From Amphiplicatus metriothermophilus (GTDB lineage Bacteria > Pseudomonadota > Alphaproteobacteria > Caulobacterales > Parvularculaceae), in the NCBI RefSeq assembly GCF_900199215.1, contig NZ_FZQA01000007.1, forward strand, positions 1-64,000: a stretch of 64,000 nt of DNA. The letters are read 5' to 3'. A model generated the notes under the pieces. That model was not told the origin of the DNA. It was given only the letters and a program-made list of their open reading frames with translations, and did not search any database. Shown here in pieces: positions 1-8,665 of this stretch. The position numbers and the translations under genes are program-made. How positions within the stretch are numbered: the stretch's first letter is position 1; the number at the start of each line of letters is the position of its first letter.

Positions 1-46
1 TCAGAATGCCAATGATCTGTTCTTCGCTGAACCTGCTGCGCTTCAT
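1..46 (-). CDS. IS3-family transposase OrfA, N-terminal 15 residues only (partial)
   Basis: The minus strand reads MKRSRFSEEQIIGIL from an ATG at 46 and runs off the window. This is the highly recognisable start of IS3-family OrfA, the helix-turn-helix DNA-binding subunit that, fused to OrfB by frameshifting, makes the DDE transposase. A GAGGAGACGG ribosome site lies just upstream. Whether the rest of the gene is intact is not visible here. Confidence 0.75.
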   Translation of the reverse strand, partial: MKRSRFSEEQIIGIL

Positions 47-111
47 CGTCCGTCTCCTCTGTCGAGGAACAGACTAACCTCAGAGTGGGGAGGTTCCAGG
101 GGAGCAGGTCA
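1..111 (-). mobile_element. End of an IS3-family insertion sequence, cut by the window edge
   Basis: The minus strand carries the 5' end of a transposase OrfA preceded by a GAGGAG ribosome site. The element boundary is placed at the TGACCTGCTCCCCTGG motif on the minus strand, ending near position 111, which looks like an IS3-type terminal inverted repeat starting with TGA. The rest of the element lies left of the window, so the other end and any target duplication cannot be seen. The IS407-like subgroup is an inference from the OrfA start and the terminal sequence. It sits 22 bp upstream of the sulfatase-like gene and may supply or block its promoter. Confidence 0.7.
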
Positions 112-133
112 GAACGAATCTAGAAAACTCGAC

Positions 134-1789
134 ATGGGCTGGATTTTGCGGCAGCCCAGAGAGCTGTTGTTCGCTTTGGGCGCAGCTGTTTCCGTTGCGG
201 TAATAGGACCGCTCGGCATATTCCTCGACAACCCAGGGGCGGCGGACCTTTCTGACCTTGCTCCTTCAATGGCCGTGCTCATATCTGTCGCGCTGACGGT
301 TCCTGTCTTTTTTTATCGATTAGGCTCCTTGGGAGAAAGGATAGCGCTTGCATTCCCTATTATGCTTTTCGCGTTCTTTAAGTTCTTAGGGTTTTATGGG
401 GCCGCTATTTTTCTTGGTTTGAAAGATTCGGTAGCGGTATCAGCCGCAGTCATTGGACTTTTATTTGTCTGTGCAGCGAGCACTGCGCCGTTCCGTCGTG
501 TGAATAGAGAGCGAATTATTTTATTCGTTTTCGTCGTTTCCGGCGCCGCCGCGGCGGCGTCGATGACTTTCTCCCTATATGAGATCATCAAACGCAAACC
601 AATCGGACTCATGGTCGCCGAGGAATTGACGAAGGTCATCGCGACGCCGACAGCTGCCGCGGACGACGATCTGCCCGATATCATATACATCGTACCTGAC
701 AGGTATGCCTCCTCAACTGTGTTGCGAGAAGCGTTTGGTTTCGACAGCGAGGTGTTTTTGAATGCCCTAGAACAGCGAGGATTTCATTATGTAAAAAACG
801 CTCGGGCGAATTATGCCAAGACGGTGGAATCACTTGCCTCAACCTTGAATATGACGGATTTGGAGCCTCTTTTCCAAGTCATGCCCGCCGATTCCACCGA
901 CCGAGGCCCACTGCACGTAATGATCGAGGATAATGCTGTTCAACGAGTCCTGAGATCAATTGGGTATCAGTATGTTCATCTTGGCAATTGGTGGGAGCCG
1001 ACGCGAATCAACAAGAACGCCCATAAAAATTACTACGGGCAGAGAGGGTTCTCTAATCTCAGCGAGTTTGATCGCACCTTGCTTGCGACGACGCCCTTGC
1101 CGTGGGTCGAGCGCCATTTTGGGAAGGGCCAAACTAAAGAATGCCGCCGACTTCGGTCTCAACTTGATTATCTTGAGGAGATAAGGGCGCGCGCAGAGGA
1201 CGGCCCTATATTCGTGTTTGCGCATCTCACCATCCCGCATGATCCTATTACGATGGATGCGGAAGGAAATTGCATCAAGCCCGTCTCGTACCCGGGTTCA
1301 GGAATATCTTGGGGTGAGTTTAAAGGAAATTATGTCGCGTATGTAGAGCAATTTAATCGCAGGATTCTTGAAATATTTGACGCCAACAGATCGGTAGATA
1401 GGGGCCGAAGCATGATATTTGTCATTCAATCTGACGAGGGGCCTTATCCACGACGGCTAAGGGAGCAGCCCTTTATGAATATGCACGGATTTGGCCTTGA
1501 CGAGATGCGTATGAAGTTCGGCATATTGAACGCCATTTATTGGGACAGCAGCCGTTACGGTCGCCCTTATTTGACGCAAACCCCGATAAATAACTGGCGA
1601 ATAATCTTTTCAAAGATTGCAAGCTTGGAGATCCCGCTCGTAACTGACCAAAGATCAGTCGTATTTCGCAACGACCATTATGTGTACGACGTCAAGGACG
1701 TCACCGAAGTTCTGGCGGACCCGGAATCAAACGTTTCGGCTCTTTTGAAAGCGGAAACGCACCCGGCGGAAGCCCTCACGCCACGCTGA
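134..1789 (+). CDS. Membrane-anchored sulfatase/alkaline-phosphatase-superfamily protein
   Basis: 551 residues. The first ~160 residues hold four to five hydrophobic segments, followed by a soluble domain starting near residue 180 with [12 protein letters not shown], the pattern that opens sulfatase-type domains. Later motifs are [16 protein letters not shown] and QSDEGPYP; the last matches the usual SDHG metal-ligand motif with Glu in place of His. This layout is known from membrane phosphoethanolamine or phosphoglycerol transferases and surface-polysaccharide proteins; the substrate here is unknown. Base composition is clearly more AT-rich than its neighbours, which suggests horizontal transfer. 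No clear ribosome site precedes the ATG, and the IS end is 22 bp upstream, so the native promoter is probably lost. The 3' end overlaps the stop of cobS by 14 bp. Confidence 0.65.
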   Translation: MGWILRQPRELLFALGAAVSVAVIGPLGIFLDNPGAADLSDLAPSMAVLISVALTVPVFFYRLGSLGERIALAFPIMLFAFFKFLGFYGAAIFLGLKDSVAVSAAVIGLLFVCAASTAPFRRVNRERIILFVFVVSGAAAAASMTFSLYEIIKRKPIGLMVAEELTKVIATPTAAADDDLPDIIYIVPDRYASSTVLREAFGFDSEVFLNALEQRGFHYVKNARANYAKTVESLASTLNMTDLEPLFQVMPADSTDRGPLHVMIEDNAVQRVLRSIGYQYVHLGNWWEPTRINKNAHKNYYGQRGFSNLSEFDRTLLATTPLPWVERHFGKGQTKECRRLRSQLDYLEEIRARAEDGPIFVFAHLTIPHDPITMDAEGNCIKPVSYPGSGISWGEFKGNYVAYVEQFNRRILEIFDANRSVDRGRSMIFVIQSDEGPYPRRLREQPFMNMHGFGLDEMRMKFGILNAIYWDSSRYGRPYLTQTPINNWRIIFSKIASLEIPLVTDQRSVVFRNDHYVYDVKDVTEVLADPESNVSALLKAETHPAEALTPR

Positions 1790-2765
1790 CCTGGGGGGCG
1801 GCTTCGGGCAGGTCCTCGCCGAAGGCGCGCTGGTAGAACTCGGCCACCGTGGGGCGCTCGAGCTCGTCGCACTTGTTCAGGAACGTCACCCGGAAAGCGT
1901 AGCCGATGTCCTGGAATATCTCGGCGTTCTGGGCCCAGTTGATGACCGTGCGCGGGCTCATCACGGTCGAGATGTCGCCGTTGATGAAGGCGTTGCGGGT
2001 CATGTCGGCGACGCGCACCATGGCGTCGACGGCCGCGCGGCCTTCCTTGGAGTCGTAGATCGGGGCCTTGGCGATGACGATCTCGACTTCCTCTTCCCGC
2101 TCCAGATAATTCAGCGTCGTGACGATCGACCAGCGGTCGAGCTGGCCCTGATTGAGCTGCTGCGTGCCGTGATAAAGGCCCGTCGTGTCGCCGAGGCCGA
2201 TGGTGTTGGTCGTCGCGAACAGCCGGAAATAGGGATGGGGCGTGAGCACCTTGTTCTGGTCGAGCAGGGTGAGGCGCCCCTCCGCCTCCAGCACGCGCTG
2301 GATCACGAACATCACGTCCGGCCGGCCGGCGTCGTATTCGTCGAAGACGAGCGCGACCGGGCGCTGGAACGCCCAGGGAAGAATCCCTTCCTTGAAGGCG
2401 GTCACCTGCACGCCCTTCTCGACCACGATGGCGTCCTTGCCGATGAGATCGATGCGGCTGACATGGCTGTCGAGATTCACCCGCACGCAGGGCCAGTTGA
2501 GCCGCGCGGCGACCTGCTCGATATGGGTCGACTTGCCCGTGCCGTGATAGCCCTGCACCATCACGCGCCGATTGTGGGCGAAGCCGGCGAGGATCGCGCG
2601 CGTGGTCTGCGGGTCGAAGCGGTAAGCGTCGTCGATCGCCGGCACGTATTCATTGGGCTCGGCGAAGGCCGGGACGTCCATGTCGAAATCGACCTTGAAG
2701 ACGGCGCGGGCGTTCACGGTCCGCTCGGGCTTGTCGAAGAACTTCTCGTCGGTGATGACGGCCAT
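1776..2765 (-). CDS. cobS: Cobaltochelatase AAA+ subunit CobS
   Basis: 329 residues, the normal CobS length. CobS is the ATPase that, with CobT and CobN, inserts cobalt into hydrogenobyrinate a,c-diamide in aerobic B12 synthesis. Visible AAA+ motifs are Walker [10 protein letters not shown] at residues 72-80, Walker B ALVFDEYD at 138-145, and a sensor-type FATTNT near 185. In many alphaproteobacteria the order is bolA, DnaJ-domain gene, cobS, cobT. Here the first three are present, but the next gene is the AT-rich sulfatase-like ORF pointing the other way, and no cobT is seen in the window. The ATG at 2765 gives the usual N-terminus. Confidence 0.93.
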   Translation of the reverse strand: MAVITDEKFFDKPERTVNARAVFKVDFDMDVPAFAEPNEYVPAIDDAYRFDPQTTRAILAGFAHNRRVMVQGYHGTGKSTHIEQVAARLNWPCVRVNLDSHVSRIDLIGKDAIVVEKGVQVTAFKEGILPWAFQRPVALVFDEYDAGRPDVMFVIQRVLEAEGRLTLLDQNKVLTPHPYFRLFATTNTIGLGDTTGLYHGTQQLNQGQLDRWSIVTTLNYLEREEEVEIVIAKAPIYDSKEGRAAVDAMVRVADMTRNAFINGDISTVMSPRTVINWAQNAEIFQDIGYAFRVTFLNKCDELERPTVAEFYQRAFGEDLPEAAPQVSVA

Positions 2766-2863
2766 GTCTGGGCGGCTTTCTGACCACTATGGATGCTGCG
2801 GCGCGGCGGACCCTCGCGCGAAAGACGGCGAAATTCAAGGGCCGCCGGCAGGGGGCGGCGGCG

Positions 2864-3499
2864 TCAGCAGATCCGGGCCTTCTTCAAAATCTGATGGGCC
2901 CGCACGACCGCGATGAGCTGGGTCTCGGCGCTGCGGTCGCCGCCATTGGCGTCCGGGTGAAAGCGCCGCACGAGCTCGGCGTAACGCCGGCGGATCTCGG
3001 CGGCCGAGGCCGTCACAGCAAGGCCCAGCGTCTCGAAGGCCTGCGCCTGCAGGCGCGGCACCGGCCGGCCGTTGCGCGTCGGCCCGGTCTCGCGCGCGGG
3101 CGGCGCGGCGCCGCGAAAGAGACCGAAAGCGTCCTCGAAGTCCGAAGGCCGGCGCGCGCGCGCGGCGGCGCGGGCCCGCTCGTTTCCGCCCATCGCCCAG
3201 GTCGGCCGGTCGCCATAGAGGCTGGCGAGGCGGATCGCCTCGGCCTCCGCGTCGGAAAGGCCCTCGAAGAAGTTCCATCGCCGGTTGTGCTCGCGCGCGT
3301 GCTGGGCGCACAGCCAGAGCTTGTCGTGCATCTCGCGCGGGCTTTTGGCGACGCGCACGCTGGCGCGCCGGCGGCAATCCGGCGCGTCGCACAGACGTCC
3401 GCTCGCCGCCGCCCAGACGGGCGGCTCCTCCGCCTCCTCGCGAGGCGGGCGGACGCGGATGTCGAAGCCCAGACGGGGTCTGTAGGCGTAGTCGCTCAT
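2864..3499 (-). CDS. DnaJ-domain protein, C-terminal J domain
   Basis: 211 residues. The J domain is at the C-terminus, about 152-208, with the essential HPD at 181-183 in RRFHPDANGGD; J domains stimulate Hsp70 ATPase activity. The N-terminal part has a possible small metal site: C37-x4-C42, then C64-x2-H67. It lies 98 bp upstream of cobS on the same strand and diverges from bolA, the standard alphaproteobacterial arrangement. The client or partner DnaK role is not known from sequence; a link to cobaltochelatase assembly is only suggested by position. Confidence 0.85.
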   Translation of the reverse strand: MSDYAYRPRLGFDIRVRPPREEAEEPPVWAAASGRLCDAPDCRRRASVRVAKSPREMHDKLWLCAQHAREHNRRWNFFEGLSDAEAEAIRLASLYGDRPTWAMGGNERARAAARARRPSDFEDAFGLFRGAAPPARETGPTRNGRPVPRLQAQAFETLGLAVTASAAEIRRRYAELVRRFHPDANGGDRSAETQLIAVVRAHQILKKARIC

Positions 3500-3598
3500 G
3501 GGCTAAGTATGGTGGCGTGCGCCGGTTGAAACAATCTTGACAGGCCGGCGAAACGCCCGGGATGAAGGGCGTCCCCGGAATTTGAACGAGCGCGCGTC

Positions 3599-3883
3599 AT
3601 GGCCGTCGCCGAGACCATCAGGGAAAAGCTGGCCGCCGCCTTTTCGCCGGCGCGCCTCGAGGTGCGCGACGAATCGCATCTTCACAAAGGCCACGCCGGC
3701 GCGCGCCCCGGCGGGGAGTCGCATTTCCGGATCCTGATCGTCGCCGACGCGTTCCAGGGCATGTCGCGTCTGGCGCGCCAGCGGGCCGTCAACGCCGCGC
3801 TGAAGGACGAGCTCGCCGGTCCGGTGCACGCGCTGGCGATGACCGCGCTGACGCCGGCGGAAGCGGGCGAAACGGGCCAATGA
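3599..3883 (+). CDS. BolA family protein
   Basis: 94 residues, typical of the BolA/IbaG family, which partners monothiol glutaredoxins and takes part in Fe-S cluster and iron handling. The body has the family pattern: LEVRDESHLHKGH near residues 19-31, then SHFRILIVADAFQGMSR with the conserved helix-turn of the class II KH-like fold. It ends VHALAMTALTP, as BolA proteins do. It diverges from the DnaJ-domain gene, and a rhomboid gene follows 37 bp downstream on the same strand, probably co-transcribed. Confidence 0.9.
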   Translation: MAVAETIREKLAAAFSPARLEVRDESHLHKGHAGARPGGESHFRILIVADAFQGMSRLARQRAVNAALKDELAGPVHALAMTALTPAEAGETGQ

Positions 3884-3920
3884 CGACGGCGCCTCTCGCA
3901 CGACAGGAAAGGGAGCATTC

Positions 3921-4517
3921 GTGGAGTTTCCCAACGCGCCTGCGACCTACGCGCTGATCGCGGCGAACGTGATCGTCAGCCTTTATGCGCTGTATGCGGA
4001 CCGGCGCTTCATCGGGCATTTCGCCTTCAATGTGGAGGCGGTCGCGCGCGGCGGACAGCATTACCGGGTGATCACGTCCTCCTTTCTGCATGGCGGGCTG
4101 ATCCATCTGTCGTTCAACATGCTGACTTTGCTGTTTTTCGGCCCGACGATGGAGCGCCTGCTCGGCAAGCTCGGCTTTCTCGTGGTCTATTTCGGCGCCG
4201 TCGTCGCGAGCGGAATCACCAGCCTCATCGTACGCCGGCGCGAGCCGTCCTACAGCTCGATCGGCGCCTCGGACGCGGTGTCCGGCGTGGTGCTGTCTTT
4301 CTGCGTCTTCTTTCCGCTCGCGCCGATCTATATCTTTCCGATCCCGTTCGGCATCCCGGCAGTCATTTACGGCGCGCTGTTCATTTTGATTTCGGCGCGG
4401 ATGATGGGCGCTCAGGGCGGGCGCATCGCCCATGAAGGCCATCTCGGCGGCGCGCTGGGCGGGCTCGTTCTCACGCTTCTCATGCGTCCGGACGCAGCGA
4501 CGCGGTTTTTCGGATGA
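3921..4517 (+). CDS. Rhomboid-family intramembrane serine protease
   Basis: 198 residues with about six membrane segments. The rhomboid core is visible: SFLHGGLIHLSFNM at residues 54-67 (oxyanion side), nucleophile S117 in GASDAVSG, and catalytic His174 in HEGHLGG. The serine motif is GASD rather than the common GASG, which is unusual but keeps the Ser. The start is GTG at 3921 with AGGAAAGGGA upstream. The substrate is unknown. It follows bolA and converges on the metalloprotease gene through a strong hairpin. Confidence 0.85.
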   Translation: MEFPNAPATYALIAANVIVSLYALYADRRFIGHFAFNVEAVARGGQHYRVITSSFLHGGLIHLSFNMLTLLFFGPTMERLLGKLGFLVVYFGAVVASGITSLIVRRREPSYSSIGASDAVSGVVLSFCVFFPLAPIYIFPIPFGIPAVIYGALFILISARMMGAQGGRIAHEGHLGGALGGLVLTLLMRPDAATRFFG

Positions 4518-4522
4518 TGCGC

Positions 4523-4545
4523 GGCGCGAAGCCAGGCTTCGCGCC
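4523..4545. terminator. Perfect 11-bp-arm hairpin between convergent genes
   Basis: The left arm GGCGCGAAGCC (4523-4533) and right arm GGCTTCGCGCC (4535-4545) are exact inverted repeats separated by one base. It lies between the stop of the rhomboid gene and the stop of the metalloprotease gene on the opposite strand. It is well placed as a bidirectional terminator, although no clear T-tract follows on either strand. Confidence 0.55.
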
Positions 4546-4556
4546 GACGGGAAGGG

Positions 4557-5660
4557 CTACTGCACCCTGATGGGGATGTAGGCGGCGTTGTTCCAGCCGA
4601 CCGCTTCGCTGATCGAGTTATCCTCGTCGACGATCACGCCGAGCCAGTAATTCGTGTTTGCGGAAAGGTCATTCGGAATGACGAGCGTTTTGGTCGTCGT
4701 GTAGACGTCATTCCGGCCGAGTGTGAAAGTGGAGCCGCCGATGCGGCGGTCGTAGGTGGTGATGAGATCGTTCGTGGAGACGTAGTAACCGACCTTCACG
4801 TTCGATTGATAGCTTTTGCCGTTGTTCTCATAGGTGAACTCGGCGCGAACGGTCTGCCCCCGGTTCACGCGGTACCCCGTTTCGCCATTGATGGTGACCG
4901 TCGGCAGGTTTCCCATCGACGAATTGAAGATGCGGGTCTTGCGGTGGTCGCTGTACTCGCCGGACGCGCCGCTGTAGCGCCAGTGGACGACGCCGACGTC
5001 CTCCCAGGCGCCAGAACGCGCGCCGTAGAGGAAGACCATGCCGTCCGCGACATCCTCGCCGCCATAAGCGCGGGCGTTCGAGCCGTTCACATGGATGTGC
5101 TCGAAATCCGTGCCCATCACATTGTACTCGTAATTCACATGATTAAGCCGCAGGCCGTGGCCGAGTTCATGGGCGAGCGTCGTCTGCAACGGGCGCAGAC
5201 CGCCGCTCGTGCGGTACATGAACATCGCCTCCTTGTTGGTGTTGGCCGTCCACCGCCAGGGATCGTCGAAATTGAAGATGACGTCGACTTCCTTCATCTT
5301 CACATGATTGCCGAAAAACCAGTAGCAGTCCCAGCGGGACGAGGCGACGGCGGGCGCGCCGTCGATCTCCGATCCCGGCCAGCCCCAGATCTCGCTCTGG
5401 CCGTTGCCGCGGCCGACTCCGCCGGTTTCGGTCGCCAGGGTGTAACGGAACTTGCTGGGATTGAGATTGAACTTGCTGACGCCGTCCTACACGCCGTTCA
5501 GCCAGTATCCGGCCGGAAAGCTCGTCAGGTTGACGCGCAGCTGTTTGGAGTTCGAAGGCCATTTCAGCTTTTCGCCCAGACAGGTCGAATAGCTGAAAGC
5601 GCCGGCGTTCGTCGTCACGAGCGCCAGCGCCGCGCCCAGAAGAATGCGGGTCAGTTTCAT
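4557..5660 (-). pseudogene. Secreted matrixin-like zinc metalloprotease with CARDB-like C-terminus, interrupted by one in-frame TAG
   Basis: Reading from ATG 5660 gives a signal peptide (MKLTRILLGAALALV...NAGA), then a frame that stays open for 367 codons except for a single TAG at 5487-5489 (codon 58). Downstream, at residues 164-174 of the full frame, is the zinc site HELGHGLRLNH (HExxHxxxxxH) followed by a Met-turn NVMG near 180-183, as in metzincins/matrixins. The Gly usual at position 8 of the zinc motif is Arg. The C-terminal ~100 residues resemble a CARDB-type adhesion domain (VKVGYYVSTND...NYWLGVIVDED). Only one base change separates it from an intact gene, so it could be a recent nonsense mutation, a sequencing error or a read-through codon. 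It is 34 bp downstream of the 393-residue secreted protein and probably in one operon. Confidence 0.75.
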
Positions 5661-5694
5661 GATCGTTTCTCCGTGATTGTCGCCGGCTCGCGCG

Positions 5695-6876
5695 CTAGCG
5701 CCTGATGACGGGATCGCCGTCTTTCTGGTTGAACAGCCGAAGCTCTTCCTGCTCCTGCTTGTTCGCGTCTCTCTCGATCCTCGGCGGCGGGCTTTCGATC
5801 GCCTGCGGTTGCAGAAGAACGAAAGGCCTGGCTGTGAACGGCGCGTCGAGGTCGATCGGCCGGATCTCAGCGGGCGCGCGCTGCGTCTTCTCGATGACGC
5901 GGGCGACGGCCGCTTCGAACTCCTCGACGGCGAGGGGGCCTTCGGGAATCTCACGCTCGCCCTGGGCGATCGCGAGCGCCGGCCGGGAGAGAGCCTGCCG
6001 CGCGGCGATCGAAGGATCGATCCGGACGGGCGCGGTCGATTCAGGCTGAATCTGCGGCTGGCCGGGTTGTTGTCGGCGTAACGCCCCTTCGCGTTGCGGC
6101 TTTACGTCGTCCAGGCGACGCAGCCGCGGGTCGCGAATGATCGGGCGGTCAGGCGCCTCGGTTTCGGCGTCCGCGCCGCTTTCGGCCGAAGGCTCGGGAA
6201 ATGCGGCGATGAGCTGGATCGTCTTGGGCGCCTCCTGCTCGTAGCGCCGGCGCGCCTCCTCCTCGGTAAGATCCATCTGTTTCAGCAGATCGCGGGCCTC
6301 CGGATTGCGCATCAGTCCGTCGAATGTCGGCGCAGGAAAGCTGACGCGGAGGAATTCCTCAAGCGGTCGGCCGCGCGCGATGGCGTTGTCGTCGATGATC
6401 GCGCGCACGGGCGAGCCATGCGTATTGTAAACGCCGCCCTGATAGACGCGAAATCGTCCGTACTCGCACAGAACAAGCGGGCAGCCTTCTTGGCCCGCAT
6501 GCCTGACGAAAAGAATGTCTTCTTCCCCTTCTTCGAAGAACGGAACTCCGCTGAGATCGAGAAATCCGCCCATGCCGTCAGGCCCGCCGATAAACCGCAT
6601 GGAGAACGTATCGGCCTCGGTCTTGCCGCGGTATGTCTTCGAGACGCGGTAGGTGACGATGGCGTGCGGCAGGCCGGGCTCCTCATCGGTCGGCTCCGAG
6701 AGCCTGTACTCGACCTTGGCGACGCGGCCGCGAAAGACCAGATTGGCTTCCTCGGCGAGATGCGCGAGAGCGCCGGACTCGGCGCCGCCCACAGGGCTGT
6801 GGGCGTAGGCGGACGCGCCGGCGCATGCGAGCGCGCAAGCGGCCGCGCCCGCAAGGCGTGGCGTGAGATATTTCAT
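5695..6876 (-). CDS. Secreted protein of unknown function, possible NTR/TIMP-like N-terminal domain
   Basis: 393 residues with a signal peptide ending near ASAYA. Residues ~45-150 show a beta-rich pattern: ANLVFRGRVAKVEY, VTYRVSKTYRGK, then FEEGEEDILFV and Cys residues. This resembles NTR/TIMP-like OB-fold domains in secreted bacterial proteins; that is pattern recognition, not a confirmed match. The C-terminal half (about 200-393) is rich in Glu, Arg, Pro and Gln and looks partly disordered. It is the promoter-proximal gene of a two-gene unit with the matrixin-like protease, so an inhibitor, chaperone or co-secreted partner role is an inference. It diverges from the lipoprotein gene at 7173. 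Confidence 0.6.
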   Translation of the reverse strand: MKYLTPRLAGAAACALACAGASAYAHSPVGGAESGALAHLAEEANLVFRGRVAKVEYRLSEPTDEEPGLPHAIVTYRVSKTYRGKTEADTFSMRFIGGPDGMGGFLDLSGVPFFEEGEEDILFVRHAGQEGCPLVLCEYGRFRVYQGGVYNTHGSPVRAIIDDNAIARGRPLEEFLRVSFPAPTFDGLMRNPEARDLLKQMDLTEEEARRRYEQEAPKTIQLIAAFPEPSAESGADAETEAPDRPIIRDPRLRRLDDVKPQREGALRRQQPGQPQIQPESTAPVRIDPSIAARQALSRPALAIAQGEREIPEGPLAVEEFEAAVARVIEKTQRAPAEIRPIDLDAPFTARPFVLLQPQAIESPPPRIERDANKQEQEELRLFNQKDGDPVIRR

Positions 6877-7172
6877 GCTGTCTCCCCGTCTATTGTGGCC
6901 GGCGCGGGCTACGTTTCGCCGTCAGGCCCTTCATGCGCCAGACCAGTTCTCCCCGATACGCAACTGGACGGACATCGTCGCTCCGAACCGGAAGCGGTTC
7001 AAGAGCCCGCCCGGCGCGTCGTCGCGCATTACGGTGATTTAATGCGCCTGTTCGCGGAGGAGAATCCGGCGTTCGCGCCGGCCGGCGAGCCTGCACGACG
7101 TTTTTGCGGGCCGACAAGGACAATGCTAGCCTTGATGCGGCCGGGACGGGAAAACAGGACAGGGAGCACGCC
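6877..7172. other. Intergenic region between divergent genes
   Basis: 296 bp between the start of the 393-residue secreted protein (minus) and the lipoprotein operon (plus). It must hold promoters for both units. No gene, clear promoter boxes, RNA gene or strong repeat was recognised in it. Confidence 0.5.
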
Positions 7173-7676
7173 ATGAGACTGCTCGGGGCCGCTGGGGCGG
7201 CGGTTTTGCTCGCCGCCTGCGCGACGGCGGTCGGCACCGCTTATCAGCCGGTCGACACGAAGGGTTACGGCTATTCGGAGACCCGCATCGAACGGGACCG
7301 GTACAGAGTCGTCTTCGCTGGCGACGGCGCGACGCCGCCGGAGGCGGTGGAGGACTTCGCCCTTCTGCGGGCTGCCGAGCTGGCGCTTCAGAACGGCTAT
7401 GACTGGTTCCGGGTCGTCGGGCGCAGCCTCGACTATGCGGAAAAGGGCGGGGTCGGCGTCGGCGCCGGATTCGGTACAGGCTCTTACGGGCGGCGCTCGG
7501 GCGTCAGCGTCGGGGTCGGCGGCGATCTCGGTACGATCGGGGCGCGGAAATTTTACACCGCCCGGCTCGAAGTCATCTTCGGCGAGGGCGAGCCGCCTGA
7601 AGATGAAGAGGTCTATGACGCGCTGGAAGTGACGCAAACGGTCCGCGCGCGTATCGGCGCGGCCGGAGGCGCGTGA
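7173..7676 (+). CDS. Lipoprotein of the CC0125/CC1285 type
   Basis: 167 residues. The ATG at 7173 is preferred over an upstream in-frame start because AGGGAG lies six bases before it and the protein then begins with a lipoprotein signal, VLLAAC, lipidated Cys16. The mature part has ...TAYQPVDTKGYGYSETRI, a pattern shared by a small lipoprotein family first noted in Caulobacter, and a Gly-rich stretch around residue 100-130. Function is unknown. It is the first gene of a run in which the next coding region overlaps by a few bases. Confidence 0.75.
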   Translation: MRLLGAAGAAVLLAACATAVGTAYQPVDTKGYGYSETRIERDRYRVVFAGDGATPPEAVEDFALLRAAELALQNGYDWFRVVGRSLDYAEKGGVGVGAGFGTGSYGRRSGVSVGVGGDLGTIGARKFYTARLEVIFGEGEPPEDEEVYDALEVTQTVRARIGAAGGA

Positions 7677-8212
7677 TGGACTGGGCGGCGCTGCGCCGCA
7701 TCGTGACGGGGGATGACCGGACCGGCCGCTCGCATGTGGCGATCGACGGCGGCCCGGCCAGATTGCTCGCCGTCGAGGAGGCGGGGCTCGCCGAGATCTG
7801 GACGGCGGCGCTGTCATCCGCAGGACTTCTCGCCGGGGAGGACCGGCTCGCGCGCGAGGACGTGCGGCTCGAACCCGACAAAGGAACGGTCAAGGTCCGC
7901 TGGTTCACGGTTCCGCCCGAAGAGGAGTCGAAAACGCCGGAAGAGCGCGAGGCGCAGGCCGCCTTCGGATTCGCCGCCGCCGGGGCGAGCCACGCGCGGG
8001 TCGATACGGCTCGCCATCCGATGATGCACAAGACCGACACGCTCGACGTCATCGTGCTCGTGCGCGGCGAGGTTGATCTTCTGCTCGACGACGGCGAGGC
8101 GAGATCGCTGAAGCCGGGCGACGTCGTCATCCAGCGCGCGACCAACCACGCCTGGGTCAATCATGGGAAGGAAACGGCGCTGCTCGTCGCGGTGTTGATG
8201 AATGCGGGATGA
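7676..8212 (+). CDS. Cupin-domain protein
   Basis: 178 residues. The C-terminal half contains a single cupin barrel: HMMHKTDTLDVIVLVRGEVDLLLDD-type strands, then LKPGDVVIQRATNHAWVN, with possible metal-binding His and Glu residues. The first ~100 residues are not recognised. ATG 7676 overlaps the TGA of the lipoprotein gene and has GGAGG six bases upstream, so it is preferred to the GTG three bases earlier. Enzyme activity is unknown; the co-directional thioesterase and acyl-CoA synthetase genes suggest acid or acyl metabolism. Confidence 0.75.
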   Translation: MDWAALRRIVTGDDRTGRSHVAIDGGPARLLAVEEAGLAEIWTAALSSAGLLAGEDRLAREDVRLEPDKGTVKVRWFTVPPEEESKTPEEREAQAAFGFAAAGASHARVDTARHPMMHKTDTLDVIVLVRGEVDLLLDDGEARSLKPGDVVIQRATNHAWVNHGKETALLVAVLMNAG

Positions 8213-8634
8213 ACATGACCGGGGATGAGCTCGTCGCGGCGCTGAACAAGAATAACGCGCCCTTCGCGAAAATGATGGGCGTGAAGATCACCGCCGCCTC
8301 GAAGGAGCGGATCGAAGCAGAGCTGCGCGTGACGCCCGAGCATTGCACCATTCCCGCCACGCTGCACGGCGGGGCGATCATGGCGTTCGCGGACAATCTC
8401 GGCGGTGTCGGCGCCTTCCTCAATATGCCTGAAGGCGCGCTGACGACGACGATCGAGTCAAAAACCAATTTCCTGCGGCCGGTGCCGGTCGGCCAGACGG
8501 CGAAGGCCGTGACCACGCCCGTCAAGCTCGGCCGCGCGATTCAGGTGTGGAAGACGGACATTTACGACGGCGAAGGCCGGCTGGCCGCGATCGTCACGCA
8601 AACGCAGCTGATCAGAAAGTCCGGGGGCGAATAA
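8209..8634 (+). CDS. PaaI-family hotdog thioesterase
   Basis: 141 residues, hotdog fold. The active-site region is ATLHGGAIMAFADNLGG, with HGG at 53-55 and Asp62 where PaaI-type thioesterases carry their catalytic acid. It would hydrolyse an acyl- or aryl-CoA. The ATG overlaps the stop of the cupin gene (ATGA), showing translational coupling, and an acyl-CoA synthetase follows 31 bp later. A second start at 8215 is possible. Confidence 0.85.
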   Translation: MNMTGDELVAALNKNNAPFAKMMGVKITAASKERIEAELRVTPEHCTIPATLHGGAIMAFADNLGGVGAFLNMPEGALTTTIESKTNFLRPVPVGQTAKAVTTPVKLGRAIQVWKTDIYDGEGRLAAIVTQTQLIRKSGGE

Positions 8635-8665
8635 TATCGAAAAGGGGGCGAGGACGGGAGGACGC

